Notes: generated by a model from the letters alone, not told the origin. A stretch of DNA of 64,000 nucleotides from Pelodictyon luteolum (GCF_001622165.1 NZ_LVWG01000017.1:18720-82719), one strand, 5' to 3'; positions 39,005-49,284 are shown, numbered from the stretch's first letter. Program-made: numbers and translations.

Positions 39005-39294
39005 CTCCCCCCCCCGAATCCATATCGCCGACGGGCTCCGGTGTGCATCGGCATGCCATCGCCGACACCTCCGCTGCGCTCCACCATGATTCCATCAGCC
39101 TCGCTTTTGCGCATGGTAAGGTAGAGTCCCTTGAAGAAGATCTCCATGGGGTCACCGAGCGGAGCTACCCTCAAGACTTTGAAACGGGTGCCCTTGATGA
39201 GCCCCATATCCATAATTCGCCGCCTGATGGCGGCATCAACATTGAGGCCTGTTACTTCAGCCTTGTCACCGACCTGCAGTTCCGATAAACGCAT
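39001..39294 (-). CDS. feoA: Ferrous iron transport protein A
   Basis: A 97-residue SH3-like protein with the FeoA pattern: RLSELQVGDKAEVTGL, RRRIMDMGLIKGTRFKVLRVAPLGD in shortened form (MDMGLIKGT, APLGDP) and LTMRKSEADGI. It is thought to modulate FeoB. The ATG at 39292-39294 has a GAGGGAG ribosome-binding site eight bases upstream, whereas the in-frame GTG three codons earlier abuts it. The upstream AT-rich stretch (39330-39355) may hold the promoter; I see no clear Fur or DtxR box. A glycine-rich tail (YGFGGG) is unusual. Confidence 0.92.
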   Translation of the reverse strand: MRLSELQVGDKAEVTGLNVDAAIRRRIMDMGLIKGTRFKVLRVAPLGDPMEIFFKGLYLTMRKSEADGIMVERSGGVGDGMPMHTGARRRYGFGGGR

Positions 39295-39403
39295 GTACTT
39301 CACTCCCTCTGAAAACGCGTGCGCGTCAATTAATCTGGATTTAATATAAATAACCGCGCGCGATCACAAAAACGTTCCGGGCCTCTTTTCAAGAGCGCCA
39401 TCG

Positions 39404-39787
39404 TTACGCGCCGTGCGTAACGGCTGCGCCGGGAAATGGGGGCCAGCCCATCTCTGTACCGCCGAGAAGATGGCCGTGGATGTGGAAGACGCTCTGCAGG
39501 GCATCGGGTCCGCTGTTGAACACGAACCGATAACCGGACTCCCTGATGCCGAGAATTTCGGCAACCGTGGCGGCTGCAAGCATTATCTGACCTGCAATCC
39601 GCTCATGGTCAGGCGCAAGATCGCTCAATGATGCAATGTGCTCAAGAGGAATAATGAGGGCATGGGCCGGAGCCGCAGGAGAGATGTCCCTGAAAGCGAG
39701 GACATGGTCGTTACGGTAGAGGATGTCAGCAGGGATTTCGCCGGCTATGATCCGGCAGAAAATGCATTCGGTACGATGGTTCGCCAT
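39404..39787 (-). CDS. HIT-family nucleotide hydrolase/transferase
   Basis: A 127-residue histidine-triad protein. It begins with ECIFCRIIAGEIPADILY, the typical HinT start, and has the catalytic triad HIHGHLLGG near the C-terminus. Such proteins hydrolyse AMP-lysine-type phosphoramidates. The ATG at 39785-39787 is preferred; a GTG four codons earlier overlaps the upstream CorC-type gene as GTGA and is possible. Confidence 0.9.
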   Translation of the reverse strand: MANHRTECIFCRIIAGEIPADILYRNDHVLAFRDISPAAPAHALIIPLEHIASLSDLAPDHERIAGQIMLAAATVAEILGIRESGYRFVFNSGPDALQSVFHIHGHLLGGTEMGWPPFPGAAVTHGA

Positions 39788-39795
39788 GGCAATGG

Positions 39796-41121
39796 TCACG
39801 GTAAATGGTTAACATCCTCCACCCCCTCCGGGGCGGAATCGCGAAGCAGTTTCGAGGCAAGGACCTTGTCGATGCGCTGGCCGTCGAGGTCGACGATTTC
39901 CAGCCTCCAGTTCTCCCAGGTCATGATGTCGCCAGTCTGCGGCATCCGGCCGAGCAGCCACATCATGAGGCCGCTGAGGGTGTGGTAGCGGCCCTTCTCC
40001 TCTTCGGGAACGCTTTTGAGTTCAAGCGTATCCTTGAGTTCCGGAACGGGGATAAGGCCATCAAGGAGCCAGGAGCCGTCTTCGCGCTCGACGGCCCACG
40101 AATCCTCGCTGTTGCGCGGAACGAACTCCCCGGTTACCGCCTCAAGCATGTCCTGAAGGGTGACGAGGCCCTGAATCTCCCCGTATTCATCGACCACGAA
40201 CACCATCTGGCTGCCGGAAGTCCTGAAATGATCGAGCAGTTCCATTCCGGTCAGCGATTCGGGAACATAGATGCATGGCTGAAGCTGGGAAGTGAACTCC
40301 GTCAGCCCGCCGCGAAGCGACTGTGAGAGCAGCTGCTTGGCATTGACGACTCCAAGCAGCGACTGCAGACTGCCGCTGCATACCGGAAAACGGGAGTGCT
40401 CCGACTCCGTCACCCTCGCAATGTTCTCCTCCACAGGACGGAGTATGTCAAGGTATACGATGTCTGCCCTGGGCACCATCAGGGTACCGAGCTGGCGGTC
40501 GTCGAGACGGAAAACATTGCGGACCATCTCATGTTCCTGCTGCTCGATAACACCAGCCTCGGAACCCTCCTCAAGCATGGCATGGATTTCCTCCTCCGTC
40601 ACACGCTGAACCTCTTCGGGATCCTTGCCAAGCAGGCGGAGGATTGCATCGGTAGAAAAGGAGAGGAGCCTGACGAACGGGCGGGTGACAGTGGAGAGGG
40701 TGAGCATCGGCAGCGCCACGAACCGGGCAACTCCTTCCGGATTGAACTGTCCCAGCCGCTTCGGCACCAGTTCGCCGATGACGATGGTCACATAGGTGAT
40801 GGATACGACCGCGACAACCGTGGCGGATATGCGGCTGGCGTCAGGATCCATGCCGAGGGAGACGAACCATGCAGACAGCGGATCGGCAAAAGCCCCTTCG
40901 CCGACGATTCCGTTGAGAATGCCGATGGAAGTTATGCCTATCTGTATGGTAGACATGAAGCGGGTCGGCTCCTGGCCGAGCTTGACTGCCACCGAGGCCG
41001 GACGGTCGCCAGCCTCGGCCAGTTTCGAAAGCCTGGAGCGCTTGGCTGAGATAAGAGCTATTTCGGTCATGGCAAGCATGCCGTTGACCAGAATCAAAAA
41101 AAGGAGAAAGAGCAGTTCCAT
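39796..41121 (-). CDS. CNNM/CorC-type transporter-associated membrane protein (hemolysin-like)
   Basis: A 441-residue protein with three parts: an N-terminal DUF21/CNNM membrane domain (residues 1-185, about four helices, GELVPKRLGQ), a pair of CBS domains (about residues 205-325, including FVVDEYGEIQGLVTLQDMLEA in shortened form DEYGEIQGLV) and a C-terminal CorC/HlyC domain ending near residue 430. The family is linked to magnesium or cobalt efflux; older annotation as hemolysin is not supported by mechanism. It is followed at once by the HIT gene. Confidence 0.9.
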   Translation of the reverse strand: MELLFLLFLILVNGMLAMTEIALISAKRSRLSKLAEAGDRPASVAVKLGQEPTRFMSTIQIGITSIGILNGIVGEGAFADPLSAWFVSLGMDPDASRISATVVAVVSITYVTIVIGELVPKRLGQFNPEGVARFVALPMLTLSTVTRPFVRLLSFSTDAILRLLGKDPEEVQRVTEEEIHAMLEEGSEAGVIEQQEHEMVRNVFRLDDRQLGTLMVPRADIVYLDILRPVEENIARVTESEHSRFPVCSGSLQSLLGVVNAKQLLSQSLRGGLTEFTSQLQPCIYVPESLTGMELLDHFRTSGSQMVFVVDEYGEIQGLVTLQDMLEAVTGEFVPRNSEDSWAVEREDGSWLLDGLIPVPELKDTLELKSVPEEEKGRYHTLSGLMMWLLGRMPQTGDIMTWENWRLEIVDLDGQRIDKVLASKLLRDSAPEGVEDVNHLP

Positions 41122-41233
41122 ACGTTGGATTTGGTTCGCCGGGGAAACAGGTTTTGGAACCCGGATGCATTCTATTACGCTTTTTCCCTTTTATTTCCAA
41201 AAGGGGCATCCGGCCGGCGTTCTAAAACGTTGC

Positions 41234-41710
41234 TCAGTGACTTCCGTTTCCGACGTAAGTCGTTCCATCGGGACCGATGGCGTGGAGTTCGAGCACGACT
41301 TCCTCGCTGCCGGCCACGGCATAATGGGGCACCCTTACCGGCTCGGTAAAAAAGCTGCCGGCAGGCATGGCGCGGAGGGCGGCGTTGTCGAACCGCTCCC
41401 CGAAAGCGAAGTAGAGTGTTCCTTTCAGCACAGTCACCATCCGGGCCTTATTCGGATGGTAGTGCGGATCCAGACGGGTACCGGGCGCAAGCTTTATGCG
41501 CTGGGCATATGGTTCAGAAAGGGCTGGATCGCCAGCGAGCAACGTTGTCTCAAGACCGTGGAGTTTCGGATTCGCCACCCAAACCAGTTTTTCAGGCAGG
41601 ATTGCTATGCCCGTTTCTTCGGTGATAGACTGGCTTACCGTTGCCAAAGAGTACTGCGGTGCCGCTACGAGGAGGCCCAAAAGGAGCGCAAAGAATATGG
41701 AACGCTTCAT
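41234..41710 (-). CDS. Exported cupin-domain protein
   Basis: A 158-residue protein with a signal peptide (KRSIFFALLLGLLVAAP, cleavage near Ala23). The cupin barrel includes DPHYHPNKARMVTVLKG, where two histidines could bind metal, and the second motif PHYAVAGSEEVVLELHAIG. Function is unknown; periplasmic cupins of this kind often bind small molecules or act as sensors. The ATG at 41708-41710 gives a clean signal peptide. It is divergent from the FISUMP lipoprotein gene. Confidence 0.8.
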   Translation of the reverse strand: MKRSIFFALLLGLLVAAPQYSLATVSQSITEETGIAILPEKLVWVANPKLHGLETTLLAGDPALSEPYAQRIKLAPGTRLDPHYHPNKARMVTVLKGTLYFAFGERFDNAALRAMPAGSFFTEPVRVPHYAVAGSEEVVLELHAIGPDGTTYVGNGSH

Positions 41711-41878
41711 GCTGAAGGGGTTTTGATTTATAAATACCGTACAATCTACGCAGATCTCCCCACTCGGCAAAATCCAGAACCGACAGCAGGCAACAGATCC
41801 GGAACTGCGGAATAAGAAACATTCCTATATTACCTCTGATTGTTGGCATATGACCGTAAACACACCATCCTGACGACC

Positions 41879-42541
41879 ATGCACCAGACACTGAAAAGAA
41901 CCCTCGCCTGCATCCTGTTTCTCCTCATGGCCGCCTGCTCCCGACCGGCACCGGAAGCCGTCGACATCGACGGCAACAGCTACCGGACCGTGCGTGCCGG
42001 CTCCATGATATGGACTGCCGAAAACCTGACGGTCTCAAGGTTCCGTAACGGCGAGCCGATCCCCGAAGTCCGGGATGCGGCCGAGTGGGCGGCGCTCACC
42101 ACCCCGGCCTGGTGCTGGAACAGCAACAGCCCGGAAAACGGAAAGAAGTATGGAAAACTCTACAATTGGCATGCGGTCAATGACCCGAGAGGGCTGGCGC
42201 CTGAGGGTTGGCACGTGGCCACGGATGCTGAATGGACCTTGCTCTCGGAACTGCTCGGTGGCGAAGGGGTGGCCGGAGGAAAGCTGAAGGCTGTCAAGGG
42301 CTGGACTGAGCCTAACGAGGGGGCGGAAGACGCCATCGGGTTCCGGCTGCTTCCGGCGGGGGCGCGCCGCGACACGGATGGGGATTACATGGAACCCGGC
42401 GGCTACAACCGGCTCTGGACATCGACCGAAATCTCCGGCAAAGCCGCGTGGGGCCGCAGTATCGGCTACTTCGACGCCACCTTGAGGCGCGGAAAGGCGA
42501 ACAAGAACACCGGCTTTTCTGTCCGCTGCGTCAAGGATTGA
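41879..42541 (+). CDS. FISUMP-domain lipoprotein
   Basis: A 220-residue lipoprotein: the signal ends in the lipobox LMAACS, giving a lipidated Cys21. The mature part matches the Fibrobacter succinogenes major paralogous (FISUMP) domain: GSMIWTAENL near residue 43, YGKLYNWHAVNDPRGLAPEGWHVATD in shortened form (LYNWHAV, PEGWHVAT), GFRLLPAG and a final SVRCVKD. The domain is common in Bacteroidetes/Chlorobi envelope proteins; its role is unknown. The stop codon is one base from the end of convergent sdhB. Confidence 0.88.
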   Translation: MHQTLKRTLACILFLLMAACSRPAPEAVDIDGNSYRTVRAGSMIWTAENLTVSRFRNGEPIPEVRDAAEWAALTTPAWCWNSNSPENGKKYGKLYNWHAVNDPRGLAPEGWHVATDAEWTLLSELLGGEGVAGGKLKAVKGWTEPNEGAEDAIGFRLLPAGARRDTDGDYMEPGGYNRLWTSTEISGKAAWGRSIGYFDATLRRGKANKNTGFSVRCVKD

Positions 42542-42542
42542 G

Positions 42543-43319
42543 TCAGAGCGAATCGCCCTTCGAGGGCTTTTCTTTCTGCTTCATGAGTGAAGCCGTGAGG
42601 AACCCTCTGTTCAGAATGGCGATGTTTGTGACGGATATTCCCTTCGGGCATTCAGCCTCGCAGGCATAGGTGTTGCTGCACCCGCCGAAGCCGAGACCGT
42701 CCATGCACTCCACCATCTTCATCACCCGGTGTTCCGCCTCAATCTCTCCCTGAGGCAACAGGGCGAGATGGGAAACTTTCGCTCCGATGAAAAGCATTGC
42801 CGCTGCATTCGCACAAGCCGCTACACATGCCCCGCATCCAATGCAGGCGGCGGCATCGAACGCGTCGTCCGACTGCTCCTTCGGAACAGGAATGCTGTTG
42901 GCGTCCGGCACACCTCCGGTATTGATGGAGACATATCCGCCTGCCTGGATGATGCGGTCAAGCGCGCTGCGGTCAACAATAAGGTCCCTGATGACAGGAA
43001 AAGCCTTCGCCCGCCATGGCTCTATCGTGATGGTGTCGCCGTCCTTAAACGAACGCATGTGCAACTGGCACGTGGTAACACCCTTTACGGGCCCGTGCGG
43101 GCGGCCGTTGATGTAGAGGCTGCAGGTGCCACAGATTCCCTCCCGGCAGTCATGGTCAAAAGAAACGGGCTCCTGGCCGCCTTCGATCAACTGCTGGTTG
43201 AGGATGTCGAGCATTTCGAAAAACGAACTGTCGGGAGAGATGCCGGAAACCTTATAGGTAACCATGCTGCCTTTTGCTTCGGCGTTTTCCTGCCGCCAGA
43301 TCCTGAGAGTGTAGTTCAT
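42543..43319 (-). CDS. sdhB: Succinate dehydrogenase/fumarate reductase iron-sulfur subunit
   Basis: A 258-residue iron-sulfur protein. The [2Fe-2S] domain shows [19 protein letters not shown] (near residue 57) with a later Cys in GVTTCQLH; the [4Fe-4S] and [3Fe-4S] sites lie in [11 protein letters not shown] and in [15 protein letters not shown]. It wires the flavoprotein to the membrane cytochrome. In a green sulfur bacterium the complex most likely works as fumarate reductase in the reductive TCA cycle; direction is inferred. The ATG at 43317-43319 opens directly onto the domain. Confidence 0.94.
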   Translation of the reverse strand: MNYTLRIWRQENAEAKGSMVTYKVSGISPDSSFFEMLDILNQQLIEGGQEPVSFDHDCREGICGTCSLYINGRPHGPVKGVTTCQLHMRSFKDGDTITIEPWRAKAFPVIRDLIVDRSALDRIIQAGGYVSINTGGVPDANSIPVPKEQSDDAFDAAACIGCGACVAACANAAAMLFIGAKVSHLALLPQGEIEAEHRVMKMVECMDGLGFGGCSNTYACEAECPKGISVTNIAILNRGFLTASLMKQKEKPSKGDSL

Positions 43320-43363
43320 GACCGTCGTTGAAATGGTGATGGGGGCAAAGGGACGCCGCCCCG

Positions 43364-45304
43364 TTACTTGTAGCAGCGCTGCGATAACTTGATGTCGTTG
43401 AACTCGAGGCGTTCTCGGTGCATCGAGGGCTCGGCACCTTCGCCGGCAGCCTCCCATGCGGCAACGAATGCATACTCATCATCGTTGCGCAGGGCCTCTC
43501 CTTCGGGAGTCTGGAACTCTTCGCGGAAATGTCCGCCGCACGACTCCCTGCGCATGAGGGCATCGCGGGCCATGAGTTCGCCGAGCTCAATGAAATCGGC
43601 GACCCGCCAGGCCTTTTCAAGCTCGGGGTTGTACCGGTCCATCCTGCCAGGCACACGGACATCCTCCATGTACTCCCGGCGGAGTTCGCCGATAAGCCCG
43701 AGTGCATGCTGGAGGCCCGCCTCGTTGCGGGCCATGCCGCAATGATCCCACATAATCCGGCCGAGACGACGGTGGAAATGGTCGACGCTCCGGCTTCCAC
43801 CAGTAGAGAGATACCGGTTCAGGCGCTCACGAACGGCTTCTGCCGCGAGGGTAAACTCGTGAGAAGCGGGGTCGATGCGGGGGGTGTGGATCTCGTCGGC
43901 CAGGTAGCTGCTGATCGTTGCCGGCAGGATGAAGTACCCATCAGCCAGTCCCTGCATGAGGGCCGATGCTCCGAGCCGGTTGGCCCCGTGGTCGGAGAAG
44001 TTGGCCTCGCCGATCGCATACAGACCCGGAATGGAGGTCATGAGTTCATAGTCGACCCAAAGGCCGCCCATCGTGTAATGGACCGCCGGATAGATCATCA
44101 TCGGAGTACGGTAAGGATCCTCTGCGACGATCTGACCATACATCTGGAAGAGGTTCCCGTAGAGTGCTTCTATGGTGTCATGCCCTTTGCGCTTGATGGC
44201 GTCCTTAAAATCAAGGAAGACTGCCATGCCGGTGCGGCCGACCCCGAACCCCGCATCGCAGCGCTCCTTGGCAGCGCGTGAAGCCACGTCGCGCGGCACC
44301 AGGTTCCCGAAGGCAGGATAACGGCGCTCAAGGTAGTAGTCGCGGTCCGACTCGGGAATATCGACCGGAGTAATCTCCCCGCTTTTGAGCCGATCAACAT
44401 CCTTTTTTAAAGCTGGAACCCAGATGCGGCCGTCGTTGCGGAGGCTTTCGCTCATCAGCGTCAGCTTCGACTGGAAATCGCCGTGAACGGGAATACAGGT
44501 CGGATGGATCTGGGTGAAGGAGGGGTTTGCAAAAAGCGCCCCTTTCCGGTATGCGCTCCAGGCCGGGCTTACGTTGGAGCCCATGGCGTTGGTGGAGAGG
44601 TAGAAGACGTTGCCGTATCCGCCGCTCGCCATCACCACTGCATGCGCAGCATGACGCTCGATCTCTCCGGTGACGAGGTTGCGGGCGATGATGCCGCGCG
44701 CCCGGCCGTCTATGAGCACGGTGTCGAGCACATCGCGACGGTTGTAGAGGGTAACGGTTCCGGCCGCGATCTGGCGGGAAAGGGCTCCATAGGCACCCAG
44801 AAGCAGCTGCTGTCCGGTCTGGCCCCTTGCGTAGAAAGTACGGGAAACCTGCGCCCCACCGAACGAGCGGTTGGCCAGAAGGCCACCGTACTCGCGGGCG
44901 AAGGGAACTCCCTGAGCCACGGCGAGGTCAATGATGCTGTTGCTTACTTCGGCAAGCCGGTAGACGTTGGCCTCACGGGCCCGGTAGTCGCCGCCCTTGA
45001 TAGTGTCGTGGAACAGGCGATGGATGCTGTCACCGTCGTTAGGATAGTTCTTGGCTGCGTTGATGCCGCCCTGCGCAGCGATGCTGTGGGCGCGCCGCGG
45101 GGTGTCCTGATAGCAGAACGCCTTGACGTTGTAGCCAAGCTCGCCAAGCGACGCGGCGGCAGAAGCACCGGCCAGACCTGTGCCGATGACGATGATATCG
45201 AGCTTGCGCTTGTTCGACGGACTGACCAGCCTGCAGCCCGAACGGTAAGCCGTCCATTTTTCAGCAAGGGGGCCTTCGGGGATCCGGGCGTTGAGTCTTG
45301 TCAT
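43364..45304 (-). CDS. sdhA: Succinate dehydrogenase/fumarate reductase flavoprotein subunit
   Basis: A 646-residue FAD protein. The FAD-binding [19 protein letters not shown] is near residue 38, and [15 protein letters not shown] near residue 73 supplies the histidine for covalent flavin. [27 protein letters not shown] (near residue 440, read as [11 protein letters not shown] and NRLGA) complete the family pattern. The length and sequence style fit the Wolinella/Bacillus three-subunit type. It lies between sdhC and sdhB in a C-A-B operon. Confidence 0.95.
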   Translation of the reverse strand: MTRLNARIPEGPLAEKWTAYRSGCRLVSPSNKRKLDIIVIGTGLAGASAAASLGELGYNVKAFCYQDTPRRAHSIAAQGGINAAKNYPNDGDSIHRLFHDTIKGGDYRAREANVYRLAEVSNSIIDLAVAQGVPFAREYGGLLANRSFGGAQVSRTFYARGQTGQQLLLGAYGALSRQIAAGTVTLYNRRDVLDTVLIDGRARGIIARNLVTGEIERHAAHAVVMASGGYGNVFYLSTNAMGSNVSPAWSAYRKGALFANPSFTQIHPTCIPVHGDFQSKLTLMSESLRNDGRIWVPALKKDVDRLKSGEITPVDIPESDRDYYLERRYPAFGNLVPRDVASRAAKERCDAGFGVGRTGMAVFLDFKDAIKRKGHDTIEALYGNLFQMYGQIVAEDPYRTPMMIYPAVHYTMGGLWVDYELMTSIPGLYAIGEANFSDHGANRLGASALMQGLADGYFILPATISSYLADEIHTPRIDPASHEFTLAAEAVRERLNRYLSTGGSRSVDHFHRRLGRIMWDHCGMARNEAGLQHALGLIGELRREYMEDVRVPGRMDRYNPELEKAWRVADFIELGELMARDALMRRESCGGHFREEFQTPEGEALRNDDEYAFVAAWEAAGEGAEPSMHRERLEFNDIKLSQRCYK

Positions 45305-45329
45305 TGCGGTACCGGTAGCGGTAAGGGGG

Positions 45330-45983
45330 TTAAGGGAAAAAAGCCAGCCTTAAGGGAATCAGGCTGAATCCAGCGGTCATAATGACGGCATACACCGATC
45401 CGGCGATCTTCAGCAGCGGGGTGTAGCGGCTGTGATTCACGCCAAGCGTCTGGAAGGCCGACTGGATGGCATGGTTCAGATGGAAGCCGAGAAAGAGAAA
45501 CGAAGCGATGTAGAAGCTTGAATACCAGGGGCTCTGGAAGAGGATGAGGGCCCGGCTGTAGAAGTCATGCCGATCGATGCCTTCGGGCGGAGCCACGAGG
45601 CCGACCTTCAGCATCCAGAAGTCCGCAAGGTGCAGAGCGAGGAACACGAGGACGACGAGGCCGGTATGGAACATGTATTTCGACAGGAGCGAGGTGTCGC
45701 TGCTGTTTGGTCGCTGGTAGCCGACAGGACGCGCGGCACGGTTCGCGCCCGAGACCATGAGTCCGTAGAGGATGTGGAGAAGGAATCCCAGAAACAGCAC
45801 AGGCTCGGCAATCCTGATGAGCGGATTGGTGGCCATGAACTCTGCGGCAACGCTGAAGCTCCGGCCGCCATCCTGGGCAAGAAGCAGAAGATTGACTCCG
45901 AGATGGACGGGAAGAAAGACCGCAAGGAAGAGGCCTGCAAGAGCCATGAGGGATTTCCTGGCGATGGACGAGTTCAACGGCAT
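45330..45983 (-). CDS. sdhC: Succinate dehydrogenase/fumarate reductase cytochrome b subunit
   Basis: A 217-residue membrane protein with five predicted helices and several histidines placed for a di-haem cytochrome b558 ([33 protein letters not shown]). A single anchor of this size is typical of the B. subtilis/Wolinella class, which exchanges electrons with menaquinone. The ATG at 45981-45983 fits; the frame is open upstream through non-coding DNA. First gene of sdhCAB. Confidence 0.9.
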   Translation of the reverse strand: MPLNSSIARKSLMALAGLFLAVFLPVHLGVNLLLLAQDGGRSFSVAAEFMATNPLIRIAEPVLFLGFLLHILYGLMVSGANRAARPVGYQRPNSSDTSLLSKYMFHTGLVVLVFLALHLADFWMLKVGLVAPPEGIDRHDFYSRALILFQSPWYSSFYIASFLFLGFHLNHAIQSAFQTLGVNHSRYTPLLKIAGSVYAVIMTAGFSLIPLRLAFFP

Positions 45984-46092
45984 GATGGTTGATCCGGTAT
46001 TGAGTGAATGGGAAAGAACGGACTGCGGTGCCACGCGGCTGCGCCTTCGGGCGGTAAGGTAACGCGCAGGGTACCGACTTCCAATTAAATAA

Positions 46093-46746
46093 TCACATAA
46101 CCAACTCTTCTTCCTCAATCGCTGCGGCGCGGACCGGCGAAGCCTCGGCTCCGGCGATCTTGAGCGGGAAGGCGGAAAACAGAAACCGCTTCCCGATGAG
46201 AGGAAACAGGCCTGTCAGGTTTTCTATGACCGCCAGCCCATGGCCGAGCAGCATCCTGTGCGCCGGGTAGGCGCCCAGATGCGGAGCATCGATTGAGGGT
46301 GAGTCGATGCCGATGCCTTTTAGGCCCATCGACACCAGAAGCAAGGCTGCGTCCTCCTGAAGATACGGGCATGCTTCAAAATAGGATGGGCTACCCCAGC
46401 GGCTGCTCCACCCGGTATGAATCAGCAGGAAATCGCAGCTCCCCTCAAGAGGCGCGCCGGCAGCAATGACAGAGGTCGTAACCGCCCCGACGTTTTCCGA
46501 AGCGGCGTCAAGCACATATCCCCTTCCAGCAAACCAATCGAGCGGGCAATCGTCCAGCGACGGGCCGTTTGGCAGCATATGCAGAGGCAGGTCGACATGG
46601 GTCCCTGCATGGGAGGAAAACGAGTACTCCCGCTCCAGATAGCCATCCGTCCCGTACCCGGCAGCATCCCGCACACGGGTCACGGGAGAGCCCGGCCAGA
46701 GGGGCATGCCTTCGGTAATCGAATGACTCAGATCATGAATGCGCAT
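46093..46746 (-). CDS. Cyclase-family metal-dependent hydrolase
   Basis: A 217-residue protein of the putative-cyclase/kynurenine-formamidase family. The metal-binding signature SSHAGTHVDLPLH is near residue 45, preceded by DLSHSITEGMPLWPG. A kynurenine formamidase role is not supported by context, since no tryptophan catabolic genes are nearby; the substrate is unknown. It lies 16 bases after the dihydroorotate-dehydrogenase-like gene and 109 bases before sdhC. Confidence 0.82.
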   Translation of the reverse strand: MRIHDLSHSITEGMPLWPGSPVTRVRDAAGYGTDGYLEREYSFSSHAGTHVDLPLHMLPNGPSLDDCPLDWFAGRGYVLDAASENVGAVTTSVIAAGAPLEGSCDFLLIHTGWSSRWGSPSYFEACPYLQEDAALLLVSMGLKGIGIDSPSIDAPHLGAYPAHRMLLGHGLAVIENLTGLFPLIGKRFLFSAFPLKIAGAEASPVRAAAIEEEELVM

Positions 46747-46762
46747 GGGGAAGATCGAATAG

Positions 46763-47749
46763 TCATGATATGTTGCTGAAATGCTTCATGAACTGCACGC
46801 GCTCATAGCCGGCAGGGTTCTGGACTGCATCCATCGCCATCCGGCCGATAAAATCGTCGAGCCTCGCAAAGCCGTGGCGGTCCATGTACTCCTCGAGCTC
46901 ACCGAGCATTATGCGGATCTCCTCGAACCCTTTCCGATAAAGCACCGAAGCAATCTCTACGGCTTTGGCGCCGGCAAGAAGCTGCTTGATGAGCGCTTCG
47001 CCATCATGCACTCCGGTTGAAGCCGCAAGATCGCAACCCGTCCGCCCCGAAAGCATTGCAATCCAGCGCAGGGAGTTGTACACGTCACCCTCCGTACTGA
47101 AAACAGGGCCCGCTTTGAGGCTGAAGGTTTCGATGTCGATGTCGGGCGAGAAAAAACGGTTGAACAGCACCATGCCGCCGATACCGGTACGCGACAGCCG
47201 GCCGGCCGTTTCCGACATGGATGAAAAGTAACTGCTGATCTTGGCGGCAACTGGAATGTGGACTGCGCGCGTCACCCGCTCAAGCACATCGAAGTATACC
47301 TGCTCGTTCTCGGCACCTGTTCTCGATGTGTCGGAGGGCGGCACGAAAATATTGACCTCGAGCCCTGCGGCGCCAACGCCCTCCATCTCACGGGCGAACG
47401 ACACCCACTCACCCGGAGAGACGCAGTTGATACTTGCTATCACAGGAATCGAAACGGCATCGCTGCACTCCTGAACGAGTGCGAGGTAGCGATTGAGTGC
47501 GTCGCCGCGTGAGTATTCACGGATGTAGTCCTCGGCCTGAGCATACCAGAAGCGCTGCTCGTTACCGGCGAGGCTTTCGGCGCTCTCCATATGAATCTCT
47601 TCTTCAAACAGCGACTTGAGAACAACGGCACCCGCACCGCACCGCGCAGCCTCAACAACGTTGTCAATACTGCCGGTAAGGGTTGAGCTTGCTACGATCA
47701 CGGGACTGCGAAGATCAAGCCCCATCCAGCTCGTTGAAATATCTGCCAT
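46763..47749 (-). CDS. Dihydroorotate-dehydrogenase-like flavoprotein
   Basis: A 328-residue TIM-barrel protein resembling class 1 dihydroorotate dehydrogenase: LDLRSPVIVASSTLTG at the start, a middle strand IPVIASINC and late VFSTEGDVYNSLRW and STGVHDGEALIKQLLAGAKAVEI in shortened form (TGVHDGE, AGAKAVEI). The loop that holds the catalytic Cys in NLSCPN reads VNIFVPPSD, so the usual base is missing. A true PyrD is therefore expected elsewhere, and this protein may be a reductase of another substrate. Homologues are common in Bacteroidetes/Chlorobi. Confidence 0.8.
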   Translation of the reverse strand: MADISTSWMGLDLRSPVIVASSTLTGSIDNVVEAARCGAGAVVLKSLFEEEIHMESAESLAGNEQRFWYAQAEDYIREYSRGDALNRYLALVQECSDAVSIPVIASINCVSPGEWVSFAREMEGVGAAGLEVNIFVPPSDTSRTGAENEQVYFDVLERVTRAVHIPVAAKISSYFSSMSETAGRLSRTGIGGMVLFNRFFSPDIDIETFSLKAGPVFSTEGDVYNSLRWIAMLSGRTGCDLAASTGVHDGEALIKQLLAGAKAVEIASVLYRKGFEEIRIMLGELEEYMDRHGFARLDDFIGRMAMDAVQNPAGYERVQFMKHFSNIS

Positions 47750-47802
47750 ACGCTTTCTGGTTGTTCAGATTGTTGTCGGTTGCTTCAGCTCCCGGAAAGG
47801 GA

Positions 47803-49284
47803 TCATGGTGCAGAACGCGCCGGAGCGGGGGAAAATTCCCCGGGATGAGGGTCCGTAGCGCCGGAGAACCCGGCTGCCTGCATAAGCCTCCGACCGAAAA
47901 CAGTGTTCGGGTAGGAGCCGCTGAACAGCCCGGCATGCGCTCCGATCGCGAACACGGGGACCGGAACGGCAGTATGCACCCTGCTCCCCCACCCGATGCC
48001 CGCCCGGCGATTCAGGATCGCGCTGACAGCCGGAGAGAATGTGTCAGGGGCCGGGAACGGAGCCATGGAGGCCGTAAACTCCAGCTGCAGCTCCCTGCGT
48101 TCCCCGGCTGAGAGAACAAGCGCTGAGTCACAGGGAGAACCGAGACCGAAAAACACTTCGAGGCTGTCAAGCGCCATCGGAAATGTAACCCGCTGCTCGC
48201 TCCGCCACGTCGCAACCCTGTCCATGAAACGCTCGAGCGACACTCTCTGGTTGAGGAGCAGCCGGGGCCGGCTTTCGTATCCCCCGGAGGCATTGCCAAG
48301 ACTGAGGCCGCCGCATTCATGGTCGGCAGTCACGACGATGAGGGTTGTGGAGGGATGGCGGCGATAGAAGGCGAGAGCCTCTCGGACCGCACGGTCGAAT
48401 GATGCAACGTCATGCGCCGCAGCCGCACCATCATTGCCGTGACAGGCCCAGTCGATTTTTCCACCCTCCACCATCATAAAAAAGCCCTTCGGGTTCTCGA
48501 GCAGGCGTATACCTTCGCCTGTATATGTCGCCAGATCGATCTCCCCTGATTCGGCATCCATGGCAAACTTCATCGCAGCATTCCGGTCATAACGGCCATA
48601 CGCCCAGACGGGCGTGCCACTCTGAACCGCCCGCAGCTCAGGAGCGTTTCTCACAATCCGGTACCCGCCGGCCTGCATGAGGGAATCGATGTCACCATGA
48701 TCCAGATCTGCACGTGCCCGCATGAGAGGGAAGTTCCCTTCAGCATACCCGCCGGCGAAATAGTCGACTCCGCTCCCGACCATCTGGCGGGCAATGTCGT
48801 GAATGCGCTTGCGCGATGGGCTATGGGCGTAAAAGCATGCCGGAGTCGCGTTGTCGATGCCGACACTCGTGACGATGCCGGTCCGCATGCCCGCAGACTC
48901 AGCCATTTCGACAATGGTTTTGAGGGTGTCGAGCCGGCTGCCCATGGAGATGGTGCCGACCGTCGTGCCGTGCCCGGTGGCCAGAGCAGTTCCTGCAGCA
49001 GCAGAATCAGTGATGTAGCGGTCAAGGGCATGAGTCGAGACGAGTCCAGTGACCGGCAGAGAGGTCATCGCAAGCGTGTCCCCCTCCGGGAGGAGTGCGC
49101 GGCCGAGTTCAACCTGGGCCAGTCCCATGCCATCACCGATGAAAAGAAAAATATTGCGTGCGGGGGGAGCCGTTCGGGAGGGCACTTCTCCTGCAGCCCC
49201 GATGGCAGGGTTGCGTGCCGAACAGCCCGGCATGAGAAAGAGGGCCGAGAGGAGGAGTGCAGGGAGCATCCACGTCCTCTGCAT
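47803..49284 (-). CDS. Alkaline phosphatase (lipoprotein)
   Basis: A 493-residue alkaline-phosphatase superfamily enzyme. A lipoprotein signal ends in LMPGCSA, so it is probably anchored in the envelope. The metal motif FLFIGDGMGLAQ is near residue 45, the nucleophilic serine lies in TDSAAAGTALATGH near residue 92, and VTADHECGGL supplies later zinc ligands. It releases phosphate from monoesters, perhaps under phosphate limitation; no Pho box was identified. The ATG at 49282-49284 is chosen; another at 49303-49305 is seven codons earlier. Confidence 0.9.
   Translation of the reverse strand: MQRTWMLPALLLSALFLMPGCSARNPAIGAAGEVPSRTAPPARNIFLFIGDGMGLAQVELGRALLPEGDTLAMTSLPVTGLVSTHALDRYITDSAAAGTALATGHGTTVGTISMGSRLDTLKTIVEMAESAGMRTGIVTSVGIDNATPACFYAHSPSRKRIHDIARQMVGSGVDYFAGGYAEGNFPLMRARADLDHGDIDSLMQAGGYRIVRNAPELRAVQSGTPVWAYGRYDRNAAMKFAMDAESGEIDLATYTGEGIRLLENPKGFFMMVEGGKIDWACHGNDGAAAAHDVASFDRAVREALAFYRRHPSTTLIVVTADHECGGLSLGNASGGYESRPRLLLNQRVSLERFMDRVATWRSEQRVTFPMALDSLEVFFGLGSPCDSALVLSAGERRELQLEFTASMAPFPAPDTFSPAVSAILNRRAGIGWGSRVHTAVPVPVFAIGAHAGLFSGSYPNTVFGRRLMQAAGFSGATDPHPGEFSPAPARSAP

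Noticed and set aside
39304..39403. Fur or DtxR box upstream of feoA
   Set aside because: The AT-rich stretch has only short TTAA arms and does not match either consensus closely enough.
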